From Trinickia acidisoli (GTDB lineage: Bacteria; Pseudomonadota; Gammaproteobacteria; Burkholderiales; Burkholderiaceae), in assembly GCF_017315725.1 (NCBI RefSeq), contig NZ_JAFLRG010000001.1, positions 2,356,001-2,420,000 on the forward strand: a stretch of 64,000 bases of DNA, read 5' to 3'. Below, in pieces: positions 36,329-45,412 of this stretch. The notes beneath the pieces are model-generated. The model was not told the origin of the DNA. It ran no database searches and saw only the letters and a list, made by a program, of their open reading frames with translations. The position numbers and the translations under genes are program-made. Position 1 is the stretch's first letter; every line of letters starts with the position of its first letter.

Positions 36329-36735
36329 TCAATCCAACGCAAGGGTGGGCCGATACACGGAATCGGCCATACAGTCGGCGTTGGATCCGCCCCTCACGAT
36401 ATCGATGAACGCCCGCAGCTTAGGCCGAGTTTGAATTTTCTTGGGGAAGTAACCTTTTCATCGAGAACCATCTCGATCGACACGGACGTTTCATTCCTGA
36501 GACGCTTTTGTGCGCTGGCGACCACAGCCACTCCGCGGCCACGCGACTCGAAAATCTGCGTCACACCTCGATGGAAGTGGGTCCGCAAAGAAGTTGGGCT
36601 CGCTTCGCCACACCGCAACCGTCCCGCGTCTTCGAGTTCATCTTCGCTATCACCGCTAACGTTTCGCGTCAGAAACGTCTTCGCTCGGGAATCGCTCGAT
36701 CTCATCTTTGCAACGGGGGCAACGGCACGGTGCAT
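36329..36735 (-). pseudogene. Frameshifted C-terminal remnant of a LysR-type regulator
   Basis: The minus strand reads part of a LysR effector domain from about 36700 (GRGVAVVASAQKRL, then EMVLDEK), then must change frame near 36445 to read GYFPKKIQTRPKLRAFIDIV, the typical LysR C-terminus, ending at the stop at 36331-36329. No DNA-binding domain is left. It fills much of the 637-bp space between fecI and the small gene at 36830, where I see nothing else convincing. The frame change could be a real mutation; the remainder of the regulator is gone. Confidence 0.6.
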
Positions 36736-36829
36736 AGGGCCGTCGCGCCAATGGCATAGGACCTGCTCAGTATGAGTTCATGCGGAACGGCAGCCTCACG
36801 ATATCTCCCCCGTCCGTGAGGAGACCTAA

Positions 36830-36955
36830 ATGAAATATCTATTGATTGCTCTATTGAGCAGCCCCGTGCTGGTGGCCTATGAGTTGAAGCCTGTGGAAAT
36901 GCAGGATGCGTTCGCGCAAGTTCTGCGCTACCTGGTGCAGCACCTGACGGGCTGA
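36830..36955 (+). CDS. Candidate 41-residue small secreted or membrane peptide
   Basis: A strong GAGGAGACC ribosome site precedes the ATG at 36830 by 8 bp. The 41-codon frame reads a hydrophobic start (MKYLLIALLSSPVLVAYEL) followed by an amphipathic tail (LRYLVQHLTG). It could be a single-helix membrane peptide or a very short secreted peptide. It lies between the LysR remnant and the convergent sulfatase gene. I recognise no family. The short length means chance is possible, but the ribosome site and the hydrophobic leader make it worth testing. Confidence 0.45.
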   Translation: MKYLLIALLSSPVLVAYELKPVEMQDAFAQVLRYLVQHLTG

Positions 36956-37032
36956 AGAATCGAGGTCTGCGCAGTATAGAAACGGCCTAGGCAGACGGAA
37001 CTTGGCGAAACACGCTCTACGCGAGCACCGCC

Positions 37033-38598
37033 CTACCACACGCCGTAGAACACCCCCGCTTTCTTGTATTGGTGAGTGCCGCGCTCGACATCGTCGAGCG
37101 TCACCGTCGTGCGGTTGCGCAAGCCGATCGACCATGCGAACAAGCGTTCACGCATAGCCTGCCGTACGTTGTCGAACGCCGGGTCCGTGCCGAGATCGAC
37201 GAATTCATCGGGGTCGCTGCGTAGATCGAAAAGCTGCGGCGCGTAGCCGTCCCAGTGGATGTATTTCCACGCGTCCGTGCGCACCATCCAGCCGCGGCAT
37301 GCATCGGGCCCGCGGCCAAGGATTTGACGCGCCTGCCGGTACGCGTAATCGAGTTCGGAGAAAACCGCGTCGCGCCACGGCGTTTGCGCATTGCGCTCGC
37401 GTGTCAGCGTCAGCAGCGAACGGCCTTCGATGCGATGCCCGGGAATCGGCATGTCCAGCGCGTCGAGGATCGTCGGCACGGTATCGATCGCCTCGACGAA
37501 GCGTGCGTCGCTGCGCCCGCGCGTGGCGTCAGCCTCGGGCGATGGATCGTAGACGATATACGGCACGCGCTGCACGGTGTCGTAGAACAACTCCTTCTCG
37601 CCGAGCCAGTGATCGCCCAAAAAATCGCCGTGATCGGCCGTGAAAACGATCAGCGTGTCCTTCCAGCGCCCGAGCTTGTCCAGCGTTTCCCACAGTCGGC
37701 CCAGATGATCGTCGAGTTGACTGATCAACCCTTGGTAAGCGGGCCGCACTTTCGCGACCACTTCATCGCGCATGAAATTGGCGCACTCCTCCTGTTGGAA
37801 GTAGGCGCTCGTCACCGGATGCGGTGCGTCACGCTCTCGTTGCGCGCGCCGCACGGGCAAGCATTGGTCGAGCGTGTACTTGTCGTGATAAGGCGCGGGC
37901 GCCATGTATGGCCAATGCGGCTTCACGTAGGACAAGTGCATCGCCCACGGCCGCTCGCCCTGGTGCTCGATGAAGCGGATGGCTTGATCGGTCGTGTACG
38001 CCGTCTCGGAATCGGCTTCGCGTACCCGCGCGGGCAAATGCACGTTGCGCATGTGCCAGCCGCTGACAATATGGCCGCGTTCGTCTTCGGCCGAGATGAC
38101 GTAGTCGGTCCACGGATCGTTGCCTAGGTAACCGCGACTGCGCAGATACTCGGCGTACCCGCCGGCGGGCTCGGCATGATGGCCGTCGTAGCGATCGACG
38201 AGCGTGAAATGTCCCTCGCGCAACAACGCGCCCAACGCATTGCCGCCGTCAAGATCGAGGCGCTTGAGCCCCCGGTGGTCCGGCATCACGTGCGTCTTGC
38301 CGACCAGCGCGAGCTTCATGTCGCGTTCGGCCAGGTATTCGCCGAGCGTGATCTCGTCGATCGAGAGCGGCACGCGGTTCCACGTCGCCCCATGGCTCGC
38401 GACGTAGCGCCCCGTGTAGAACGACATGCGCGACGGGCCGCACACGCCCGACTGCACGAACGCGCGGTCGAATTTCACGCCGCGCTGCGCCAAGTGGTCG
38501 ATATGCGGCGTGGCCAAGTACGGATGCCCATAGCACGACAGGTGGTCCGCCCGCAGTTGGTCGCACATCACGAACAGCACATTGCGAATCGACGACAT
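37033..38598 (-). CDS. Formylglycine-type sulfatase / phosphonate monoester hydrolase
   Basis: This 521-residue alkaline-phosphatase superfamily enzyme has the metal-site start NVLFVMCDQLRADHLSCYG, the catalytic motif CGPSRMSFYTGR with C53 as the residue converted to formylglycine, and later metal ligands in FTADHGDFLGDH. No signal peptide is present, so it acts in the cytoplasm, unlike many periplasmic sulfatases. Such enzymes cleave sulfate esters or phosphonate/phosphodiester bonds. The next gene, 39 bp upstream on the same strand... is an MHS-type transporter, so the pair probably imports and hydrolyses one organic anion. A LysR regulator divergent from the transporter likely controls both. 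Confidence 0.85.
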   Translation of the reverse strand: MSSIRNVLFVMCDQLRADHLSCYGHPYLATPHIDHLAQRGVKFDRAFVQSGVCGPSRMSFYTGRYVASHGATWNRVPLSIDEITLGEYLAERDMKLALVGKTHVMPDHRGLKRLDLDGGNALGALLREGHFTLVDRYDGHHAEPAGGYAEYLRSRGYLGNDPWTDYVISAEDERGHIVSGWHMRNVHLPARVREADSETAYTTDQAIRFIEHQGERPWAMHLSYVKPHWPYMAPAPYHDKYTLDQCLPVRRAQRERDAPHPVTSAYFQQEECANFMRDEVVAKVRPAYQGLISQLDDHLGRLWETLDKLGRWKDTLIVFTADHGDFLGDHWLGEKELFYDTVQRVPYIVYDPSPEADATRGRSDARFVEAIDTVPTILDALDMPIPGHRIEGRSLLTLTRERNAQTPWRDAVFSELDYAYRQARQILGRGPDACRGWMVRTDAWKYIHWDGYAPQLFDLRSDPDEFVDLGTDPAFDNVRQAMRERLFAWSIGLRNRTTVTLDDVERGTHQYKKAGVFYGVW

Positions 38599-38637
38599 CG
38601 TAGGTATTCGAATTGAAAACGTGAAGGAAGGCCGGCG

Positions 38638-39969
38638 TTACAGCGCGCCGCTGCCGGCACCCAGCCGCGTGGCGGTCGTTCGTCTCGCCGCATCGGGCAT
38701 CGGCCACAACGCGATGAGCCCGACGATCATCGCCGCCGTCACGAAGTAGGCCGGCATCATTTTGTTGCCCGTGACGTTGATGAGCCAGGTGACGAGAAAC
38801 GGCGAGAAGCCGCCGAACAGCGTGGTGGCCACGTTGTACGAAATCGATAGACCCGTGGCGCGTACTTGCGTGGGAAACAACTCGGCAAGCGCGGTCGATG
38901 CCGGCCCCAGCGCCGCGGCCATCAGAAGCGCGAAAACCACTTCGGTACCGAGCAGCCTCGACAGGCTCGGTGCGGCGATCAGCCAGACGAACAACGGATA
39001 GATGGTCAGCACGTACAGCGCCATCGACGCACCCATCACGGGTTTGCGCCCGATACGATCGGACAGCAGACCGAAAAGCGGCGTCAATATCATGCGCAGC
39101 GTGCCGGTGGCCACCAGCACGATGAACGGTGCCGACACCGGCAACTTCAGTTGCCGCACCGCATACACCGGAAGGTAAACGTTGAGCACGTATTGCGCGA
39201 CGGAGCTGGCGACAACCAAGCCGAACGCGATCCACAACGCCGCCTGATGTTCGCGCCAAACCGTGGCGAGCATCGATCCCGCCTTGCCGGGGATAGCCGT
39301 GCGCGCGTCGGCAGCGGCCTCCTCATAGACCGGCGGTTCGTGCAGCCGGGTGCGGATATAGAAACCGACCGGGCCGATCAGCACGCCGAACAGGAACGGT
39401 ACGCGCCACCCCCACGCATCGAGCGCGCTAGCGCTCAGGCCGCGCGTCACGAGCGCCCCCATCAACGCAGCGGTCACCGCGGCGACGAATTGGCCGAAGT
39501 TCTGCCAGCTTCCATAGAAACCGCGCCGATGCGGCGGCGCGTATTCGATCAACATGGCCGTGGCGCTGCCGAACTCGCCGCCGGCCGAGAGGCCCTGCAG
39601 CAATCGCGCCGCCACCACGATGATCGGCGCGGCAATGCCGATCGTCGCGTAGTTGGGCGTGAATGCCATCATCGCCGAGGACAACGTCATCAGCAGAATG
39701 ACCAGCGCAAGCGCCGACTTGCGCCCGGCGCGGTCGGCGTAGATGCCGAGCAGGATGCCGCCGATAGGCCGCATCAAGAATGCGCTGCCGAAGGTGGCCG
39801 TGGTCAGCAGCAACGAAACCGTCGGATTCGACGACGGAAAGAACTGCCGCGCAATGATGACCGACAGAAAGCCGAAAACGATGAAGTCGTACCACTCGAA
39901 TGCGTTGCCGATGGTACTGGCAACGATCGCGCGGCGGTTGGCGCGGGGCAGCACTGGGCTGGCTGGCAT
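38638..39969 (-). CDS. MFS transporter, metabolite:H+ symporter (MHS) family
   Basis: From the ATG at 39969, behind AGGAGGAC, this is 443 residues with about 12 membrane helices. The opening (IGNAFEWYDFIVFGFLS), the loop GGILLGIYADRAGRK and SAGGEFGSATAMLIEY are hallmarks of MHS permeases such as ShiA, ProP and KgtP. It imports a small organic anion with protons. It forms a unit with the sulfatase gene 39 bp downstream and is divergent from a LysR gene, with a likely regulatory site between them at 40142-40163. Confidence 0.92.
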   Translation of the reverse strand: MPASPVLPRANRRAIVASTIGNAFEWYDFIVFGFLSVIIARQFFPSSNPTVSLLLTTATFGSAFLMRPIGGILLGIYADRAGRKSALALVILLMTLSSAMMAFTPNYATIGIAAPIIVVAARLLQGLSAGGEFGSATAMLIEYAPPHRRGFYGSWQNFGQFVAAVTAALMGALVTRGLSASALDAWGWRVPFLFGVLIGPVGFYIRTRLHEPPVYEEAAADARTAIPGKAGSMLATVWREHQAALWIAFGLVVASSVAQYVLNVYLPVYAVRQLKLPVSAPFIVLVATGTLRMILTPLFGLLSDRIGRKPVMGASMALYVLTIYPLFVWLIAAPSLSRLLGTEVVFALLMAAALGPASTALAELFPTQVRATGLSISYNVATTLFGGFSPFLVTWLINVTGNKMMPAYFVTAAMIVGLIALWPMPDAARRTTATRLGAGSGAL

Positions 39970-40141
39970 GGGGAAGTCCTCCTGGCGGCTACCCCCGCAA
40001 ATAGGGGCGCTGCGTGTGTCTCGTGTTCGTGTTGGTCTCGTTGTCATCCGCGGGGTGATTCGGGGTTACCCGTTACGTTCGTCCAGCAAGATGCAACGCC
40101 GATTCTGCGGCTTTACATCGTTACCGTCCAATGAGATATTG

Positions 40142-40163
40142 CCTTCTACCTATAAAATGAAGG
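40142..40163. promoter_or_regulatory. Candidate LysR-type operator between the MFS and LysR genes
   Basis: CCTTC (40142-40146) and GAAGG (40159-40163) form an inverted repeat around 12 AT-rich bases, ending 10 bp before the LysR start. The spacing is close to the T-N11-A form of LysR sites, and self-repression from a site over its own start region is usual in this class. Confidence 0.45.
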
Positions 40164-40173
40164 TTATGAATCA

Positions 40174-41157
40174 ATGGCCTCGGTATCTTCCGGCCCCTCC
40201 CCCGACGCGCCGCTCGATCGCGCTACGATCGAGAGCTATTTTTCCCGTCAGCTGAAGCTGCGGCACTTGCAATTGCTGGTGGCGCTCGCCGATCGTCAAA
40301 CGGTCGGCAAGGTGGCAAGCGCACTGAACGTCACCCAACCCGCCGTTTCGAAGATGCTAGGCGAGATGGAAAAAGGCATCGGCGTGCCGCTGTTCGAACG
40401 CGACGGCCGCCGCATTCGGCCCACCGCCTATGGCGAGTGCTTGATCCGCCACGCGCGCGAACTGTTGCTGCACGCGCAGCGTGCCAGTGAGGAATTGCAG
40501 GCGATGTCGAGCGGCACGGGCGGCCGCGTCGAGGTGGGCGTGCTGTCGGTGGCCGCGCCGATCTTGATCCCCGCGGCCGTGGCGTTGTTCAAGCAGCGCT
40601 CGCCAACCGCTACGGTGTGTTTGCACGAAGGCACGCTCGACCAACTCGTCCCTGCTCTGCGTGCGGGCCAGCTCGACATGATCGTGGGGCGCCTCGCGCG
40701 CGGGCTCGCCGCGCCGGAATTCACGAGCGAATCGCTGTTCGACGACCCGACGGTGATCGTGGTGGCGCGCACGCATCCGCTCGCGCGCCGCAAGCGCATC
40801 AAGTGGAGCGACTTGGCCGGCTTGGCGTGGATCGTACCGAGCGCCGGCGCGCCGATGCTTCGGCATCTGTTGTCGGTGCTGGAAACGCATGGTGTCGGCA
40901 CGCCGATCAATACCGTCGAGTCCGTCGTGATCGACGCCAATGTAGGCATGTTGCAGGCGTACCCGATGCTCGGCCTGCTGCCGCGTTCGCTCGCACGGCA
41001 TCACGAGGAAGCGGGCACATTGACGATTCTGCCCTTGAGCCTGGGCGCTGCACTCGGCCCGGTCAGCACCACGTGGCGGGCAGATGCCGACGACACGCCG
41101 GCCGCGGCGCAGTTTCGCGCCTGCTTGAGCGAAGCGGCCAAGGCGGCGCGCATTTGA
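40174..41157 (+). CDS. LysR-family transcriptional regulator
   Basis: This 327-residue protein has a LysR winged helix at about residues 24-85 (LKLRHLQLLVALADRQTVGKVA, ALNVTQPAVSKMLGEME in part) and an effector-binding domain (VEVGVLSVAAPILIPAAVALF onward). The N-terminal 20 residues are a non-conserved Ser/Pro-rich lead. LysR proteins bind a small-molecule coinducer and activate divergent genes. Here the divergent unit is the MFS transporter and sulfatase, so the coinducer may be their substrate. Start at 40174 is a GTG/ATG-frame choice without a clear ribosome site. Confidence 0.92.
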   Translation: MASVSSGPSPDAPLDRATIESYFSRQLKLRHLQLLVALADRQTVGKVASALNVTQPAVSKMLGEMEKGIGVPLFERDGRRIRPTAYGECLIRHARELLLHAQRASEELQAMSSGTGGRVEVGVLSVAAPILIPAAVALFKQRSPTATVCLHEGTLDQLVPALRAGQLDMIVGRLARGLAAPEFTSESLFDDPTVIVVARTHPLARRKRIKWSDLAGLAWIVPSAGAPMLRHLLSVLETHGVGTPINTVESVVIDANVGMLQAYPMLGLLPRSLARHHEEAGTLTILPLSLGAALGPVSTTWRADADDTPAAAQFRACLSEAAKAARI

Positions 41158-41251
41158 GGCACTCATTTGAGGCGTGCGTTTGAGTCCGTCACGCGTCGTA
41201 TCATGCAGGAACGCACAACGTTCGCGATCTCGATCAACGATAGGAGCCAGC

Positions 41252-42802
41252 ATGCCGAGCCGCACCCCGACCGCTTTATGGGCCCAGCAGTTCAGGCGGT
41301 CGTCGGCATCGAAGACGAGTCTGCAGGATCAGATCCGGCAAATGCTCGTCGCCGCGATCCTCGACGGCCAGTTGCCGCCCGACGCGGCGCTGCCCTCGAG
41401 CCGCGAGCTCGCCGATCAGCTCGGCGTCGCGCGCAATACGGTCGTGCTCGCCTATCAGATGCTCGTCGAAGAGGGTTACCTGATCTCGCGCGAACGCAGC
41501 GGACACTTCGTGAATCCGGAGATGCTCCGCGGCCTGCCCGGCCCCGGCGCCGCACAAAAGAGCGCCGCGGCGCCCGTCGCCACCGAAAGCGACATCGATG
41601 CCGACGCTGCGGGCCGCCCCGTCTGGCAACAACGCATCGCGCATCCGCCCTCGCAACAGCGCAACATCGTCAAGCCCGCGAACTGGCAGCACTACGAATT
41701 TCCCTTCATTTACGGTCAGTTCGACCAATCGCTGTTTCCGACCAACGATTGGCGCGAGTGCTGCATGAAAGCACTGTCGATCATGGAGATCCGCAACTGG
41801 GCACCCGATCTCATCGAGCGCGACGACGAATCGCTGATCCAGCAGATCCGCACGCGTGTGCTGCCGCGGCGTGGCGTATTCGCGGCACCGGACGAGATCA
41901 TCATCACGAATGGCTGCCAGCAGGCGCTCTACTTGATCGCCGACCTGCTGTGCGACGAAGACACGACGGTCGGCTTCGAGAATCCCGGCTATCCCGATGC
42001 ACGCAACATCTTCCAGAATCGCCATGCCCGGCTGCTGCCGCTGCCCGTCGACAGCAACGGCATCGCGCCCGAGGCGCTCGGCGATTCGCTCGCGCGCTGC
42101 GACTACGTGTACGTCACGCCGAGTCACCAATGCCCCACCACGTCGACGATGCCGATCGAGCGCCGCCGCGCGCTGCTCGAATGCGCCCAGCAGCACGACT
42201 TCGTCATCGTCGAAGACGACTACGAGAGTGAGAACACGTTCTCCGGCACGCCGCACCCGGCGCTCAAAAGCCTCGATACGGCCGATCGCGTGATCTACGT
42301 CGGTAGTCTCTCCAAGACCTTCGCGCCCGGCCTGCGGCTCGGCTACGTGGTGGGCCCGCGCGAGCTGATTCGCGAGTTGCGCGCGCTGCGGCGTCTGATG
42401 GTGCGGCACCCGGTCGGCTACATTCAACGCGCGTTCGCAACCTTCCTTGCATTAGGGCACCACGATGCGCTGCTGCGGCGGCTCGCGCATGCATACCGCG
42501 AGCGCTCGCAGGCGCTGATGTCGGCACTGGATACCCATCTGCCGGAAGCGCGCTACGTGCCGATCGCGGGCGGCGCGTCGTCATGGGTCGAAGGTCCGAC
42601 GTGGCTCGATGCCGAGCGACTGGCCGCCGATGCGCAGGCAGTCGGCGTGTTGATCGAGCCGGGCAGCGTGTTCTTCATGAACGACGACAGCGACGCACGA
42701 CGCCACTTTCGCATGGGCTTCTCCGCCATCGCACCGGAGCGAATCGAGCCCGGCGTACGCGCGCTCGCGCAATGCGTGCATGCGCAGCAGAGCGCTGCTT
42801 AA
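41252..42802 (+). CDS. tauR: MocR/PdxR-type regulator (GntR helix-turn-helix plus aminotransferase domain), TauR candidate
   Basis: The ATG at 41252 follows TAGGAG; 516 residues. Residues ~20-85 are a GntR-type winged helix (IRQMLVAAILDGQLPPDAALPSSR). The rest is a fold-type I aminotransferase-like domain with the PLP lysine near residue 355 in VGSLSKTFAPG. MocR proteins bind PLP and an amine and act as activators. TauR of alphaproteobacteria belongs here and activates taurine genes, and this gene opens a region with Xsc, TauABC and SoeABC. So a taurine-sensing role is the best inference. The symbol is a candidate only. Confidence 0.75.
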   Translation: MPSRTPTALWAQQFRRSSASKTSLQDQIRQMLVAAILDGQLPPDAALPSSRELADQLGVARNTVVLAYQMLVEEGYLISRERSGHFVNPEMLRGLPGPGAAQKSAAAPVATESDIDADAAGRPVWQQRIAHPPSQQRNIVKPANWQHYEFPFIYGQFDQSLFPTNDWRECCMKALSIMEIRNWAPDLIERDDESLIQQIRTRVLPRRGVFAAPDEIIITNGCQQALYLIADLLCDEDTTVGFENPGYPDARNIFQNRHARLLPLPVDSNGIAPEALGDSLARCDYVYVTPSHQCPTTSTMPIERRRALLECAQQHDFVIVEDDYESENTFSGTPHPALKSLDTADRVIYVGSLSKTFAPGLRLGYVVGPRELIRELRALRRLMVRHPVGYIQRAFATFLALGHHDALLRRLAHAYRERSQALMSALDTHLPEARYVPIAGGASSWVEGPTWLDAERLAADAQAVGVLIEPGSVFFMNDDSDARRHFRMGFSAIAPERIEPGVRALAQCVHAQQSAA

Positions 42803-42852
42803 CACCGACAGACACCGGCGGCGACCGGCCGTGCGCAAGGCCGTTCGGTACA

Positions 42853-43638
42853 ATGGCCGCAGTCCACTCTTTTGACACGGCCGTCATGCTCCCCGCGGAT
42901 ACGCCCACCCTGCGCTCCTTCGCGCTGCTCGAATATCTCGTCAACGCAGGCGATGCCATATCGCTCGCCGACCTCGCGCGCGACGTCGACATCCCGAAGG
43001 CATCGCTGCATCGCATGCTTGCGTCGCTCGAAGCCGGTGGGCTCGTCATCCGCGAGCCCGGCCAGAAGAATGCGTACGCGGTCGGCCCCCGGCTTGCGCG
43101 GCTCGGCGTCGCCGTGATGATGCATGCCGGCACGCGACGGCTGCGCCATGCGATTCTCGAGCGTCTCGTGGCCGATCTCGGGGAAACGTGCAACCTCACG
43201 ATGCTGCACGAGACCGAGGTGGTCTATCTCGACCGCGTCGAAGCAGCGTGGCCGCTGCGGCTCGATTTGAAGCCCGGCTCACGGGTACCCGCGTATTGCA
43301 GCGCGAGCGGTAAGCTGCTGCTCGCCCAGTTGCCGCGCGAGGAACGTACCGCGCTCGTGCGAGCGATACCGCTCACCCGCCATACGCCGAACACGATCTC
43401 CGACCCCGAACTGCTCGAAGCCGAACTCGATCGCACCGCACACAAGGGCCTTGCCATCGACAACGAGGAATTCGTCGCCGGCATCGTCTGCGTGGCCGCA
43501 CCGATCGTCGCGGCGAACGGTGCCTGCGTCGCCGCGGTCGCCGTCCATGCACCCGTATCGCGCATGCCGCTATCGCGCCTGCTCGAAAACGTGCCGCGCC
43601 TGCAGGACGCCGCACGCAAGCTGGCGAAGACGTTTTAG
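42853..43638 (+). CDS. IclR-family transcriptional regulator (first)
   Basis: From the ATG at 42853 this is 261 residues; an ATG at 42886 is an alternative. The N-terminal winged helix (FALLEYLVNAGDAISLADLARDVDIPKASLHRML in part) is followed by the IclR effector domain (LGETCNLTMLHETEVVYLDRVE, KPGSRVPAYCSASGKLLLAQL). IclR proteins bind carboxylates or aromatic acids. It lies 50 bp behind the MocR gene and convergent with soeC. It and the second IclR gene at 51868 are close relatives in sequence pattern (LGETCNLT, GIDNEEFV are near-shared), so they may respond to related sulfonate intermediates. Confidence 0.93.
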   Translation: MAAVHSFDTAVMLPADTPTLRSFALLEYLVNAGDAISLADLARDVDIPKASLHRMLASLEAGGLVIREPGQKNAYAVGPRLARLGVAVMMHAGTRRLRHAILERLVADLGETCNLTMLHETEVVYLDRVEAAWPLRLDLKPGSRVPAYCSASGKLLLAQLPREERTALVRAIPLTRHTPNTISDPELLEAELDRTAHKGLAIDNEEFVAGIVCVAAPIVAANGACVAAVAVHAPVSRMPLSRLLENVPRLQDAARKLAKTF

Positions 43639-43674
43639 CGCACGTTGCGTGCGCGGGCCGTTATTCGCCGATCC

Positions 43675-44628
43675 TCACGATGCGCGCTGGTAGTAGATGT
43701 TCTGCGGATGCCGCGCGTCCGCGAAGAAGAACCAGCGCTCGGCAAGCAGGCCCACATACTGAATAACGAACGCGGCGCCCAGCGCGAGCGCTGCGGCAAC
43801 CGACTGCGGCGCGAGTGCGCCCGCGCCCGTCAGCACGAACGGCACCGCGAACGCGGCGATCAAGAAACCGACCTTGATCGTGCGCAGCGTGCCGCCGCTT
43901 TGTCCGTGAAAGAACTCGCGCGTGTTGAAGGCGCTCGCCGTGAAGCCGCGCGACTTTTGCTCGACCTTCGCGTTGCGTATCCCTGTCGCGCTCTGCACGG
44001 TCGATTTCGGCTTGAGGCGCGCGTTGCGAGCAAGCGATGCGAGGCGCGTCGCGCAACCCGCGAGCGTCAACACGCATGCGCACGGTGCGAGCAGGCCGAC
44101 GAGCGCCGGCGCGAGCCACGCCGCGCACGCGGTGGCGAGCGTACAGCCGGAGGCGCAGCCGAGCAGCACGAAATTGACGAGCGTGAGCGGGCTCGCCCAT
44201 TCCTGCAGAAAGCGCAGGCACGCGTAGATCATCGCTGTACAGACGAATAGCGCGAGGCTCGCCGCCGCGCCGAGCGCACCGATCGCGAGCGTATCGCCGG
44301 CGCCAACGCCAGCCCAGTGCGCGACGCCGTATGCCGTCGCGAGCGCCAAGAACACCGGCAGTGCGATGCATTCGCGCGATAGCCAAGACGTGCGCCACAT
44401 CGCGATTGCACGCCACGCGCGCTCGGGATGTCCGAGATGGAAAAACGACGCGAACAGGCCAAGCGAGCCGAATGCGACTGCCAGCGCGGCACCGAGCACG
44501 TAGAACGCCGAGGGCACGTCAAGGCTCGCCGCGCGCGATATCGCTTCGATCGCGACGAGCGTGAGCAGCAGGCCCTGCGCCGCGCCGCATAGCGTGGTGA
44601 GAAAAACGACTGAGAAAGCGGGCCGCAT
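43675..44628 (-). CDS. soeC: SoeC/DmsC-type quinol-linked membrane anchor subunit
   Basis: This 317-residue protein has about eight membrane helices (for example FSVVFLTTLCGAAQGLLLTLV, AFYVLGAALAVAFGSLGLF in part) and the pattern of DmsC-type anchors (FHLGHPERAWRAIAMWRTSWLSRE). It holds the complex to the inner membrane and exchanges electrons with the quinone pool. It is last of three genes whose products form a molybdoenzyme, 43 bp after the ferredoxin gene. Given the taurine/sulfonate context it is assigned to SoeABC sulfite dehydrogenase rather than DMSO reductase. Confidence 0.85.
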   Translation of the reverse strand: MRPAFSVVFLTTLCGAAQGLLLTLVAIEAISRAASLDVPSAFYVLGAALAVAFGSLGLFASFFHLGHPERAWRAIAMWRTSWLSRECIALPVFLALATAYGVAHWAGVGAGDTLAIGALGAAASLALFVCTAMIYACLRFLQEWASPLTLVNFVLLGCASGCTLATACAAWLAPALVGLLAPCACVLTLAGCATRLASLARNARLKPKSTVQSATGIRNAKVEQKSRGFTASAFNTREFFHGQSGGTLRTIKVGFLIAAFAVPFVLTGAGALAPQSVAAALALGAAFVIQYVGLLAERWFFFADARHPQNIYYQRAS

Positions 44629-44671
44629 GAGTGCTCCGTCAATGCTGATGAATTGATCCGAGTCCCACGAC

Positions 44672-45412
44672 TCAGCGCTGCACGGCCAACGCGGCGAGAC
44701 CGATTTCGCCGCGCTCGAACCGCGCTTCGAGCGACTCGTCCGCCGCTACCGCGGTGCTGCCGCACCCGCCGCTTTTGCCGCAGCCGCACGACGGCTCGGT
44801 CTTCACGCGCGGCAGGTAGTGATTCGACGGCTTCGTGTCCCACTCCGGCATCAACTGATAACCGCCGCGTTCGCGGATCGCACGCGACACGTCCGATTCC
44901 GGATCATGGATGTCGCCGAAGATCCGCGCGGACGTGGGGCACGCCAGCACGCACGCGGGCTTGCGATCGCGTTCCGGCAGCGCTTCGTTGTCGATCCGAT
45001 CGGCGCAGAGCGTGCACTTCGTCATCTCCTTGCGGCCTTCGTCGAGTTCGCGCGCGCCGTATGGACACGCCCAAGCGCAGTACTTGCAACCGATGCACTT
45101 GTCGTAATCGACGAGCACGATGCCGTCCGACTTGCGCTTATAACTCGCGCCGGTCGGGCATACGGGCACGCAGGGTGGATCCTCGCAGTGCAGGCAAGAC
45201 TTCGGGAAATGGATCGTGTCGGTCATCGGAAACACGCCCGCTTCGTAAGTCTGCACGCGATTGAAAAACGTGCCGGACGGATCGTCGTCGTACGGGCGAA
45301 CATCCGAGAGGCTGCCCGCCTCACCCGAAGTGTTCCATTCTTTGCAACTCGTCACGCATGCATGGCATCCCACACAGACGTTCAAGTCGATGACGAGGGC
45401 CATCTGAGTCAT
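44672..45412 (-). CDS. soeB: SoeB-type iron-sulfur subunit (four 4Fe-4S clusters)
   Basis: This 246-residue protein is a DmsB/PhsB-like ferredoxin with four cysteine groups: CVGCHACVTSC, CLHCEDPPCVPVC, CIGCKYCAWAC and CTLCADR with CVLAC. It passes electrons between the molybdenum subunit and the anchor. Near the C-terminus is an extra Cys-rich segment (SCGCGKSGGCGS, about nt 44750-44790) not typical of DmsB, possibly another metal site. The ATG start at 45412 overlaps the stop of soeA, so the subunits are translationally coupled. It has no signal peptide. Confidence 0.9.
   Translation of the reverse strand: MTQMALVIDLNVCVGCHACVTSCKEWNTSGEAGSLSDVRPYDDDPSGTFFNRVQTYEAGVFPMTDTIHFPKSCLHCEDPPCVPVCPTGASYKRKSDGIVLVDYDKCIGCKYCAWACPYGARELDEGRKEMTKCTLCADRIDNEALPERDRKPACVLACPTSARIFGDIHDPESDVSRAIRERGGYQLMPEWDTKPSNHYLPRVKTEPSCGCGKSGGCGSTAVAADESLEARFERGEIGLAALAVQR

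Noticed and set aside
41276..42427. A 383-codon minus-strand frame inside the MocR gene
   Set aside because: The MocR gene has recognisable HTH and PLP motifs; the antisense frame has no family signature.
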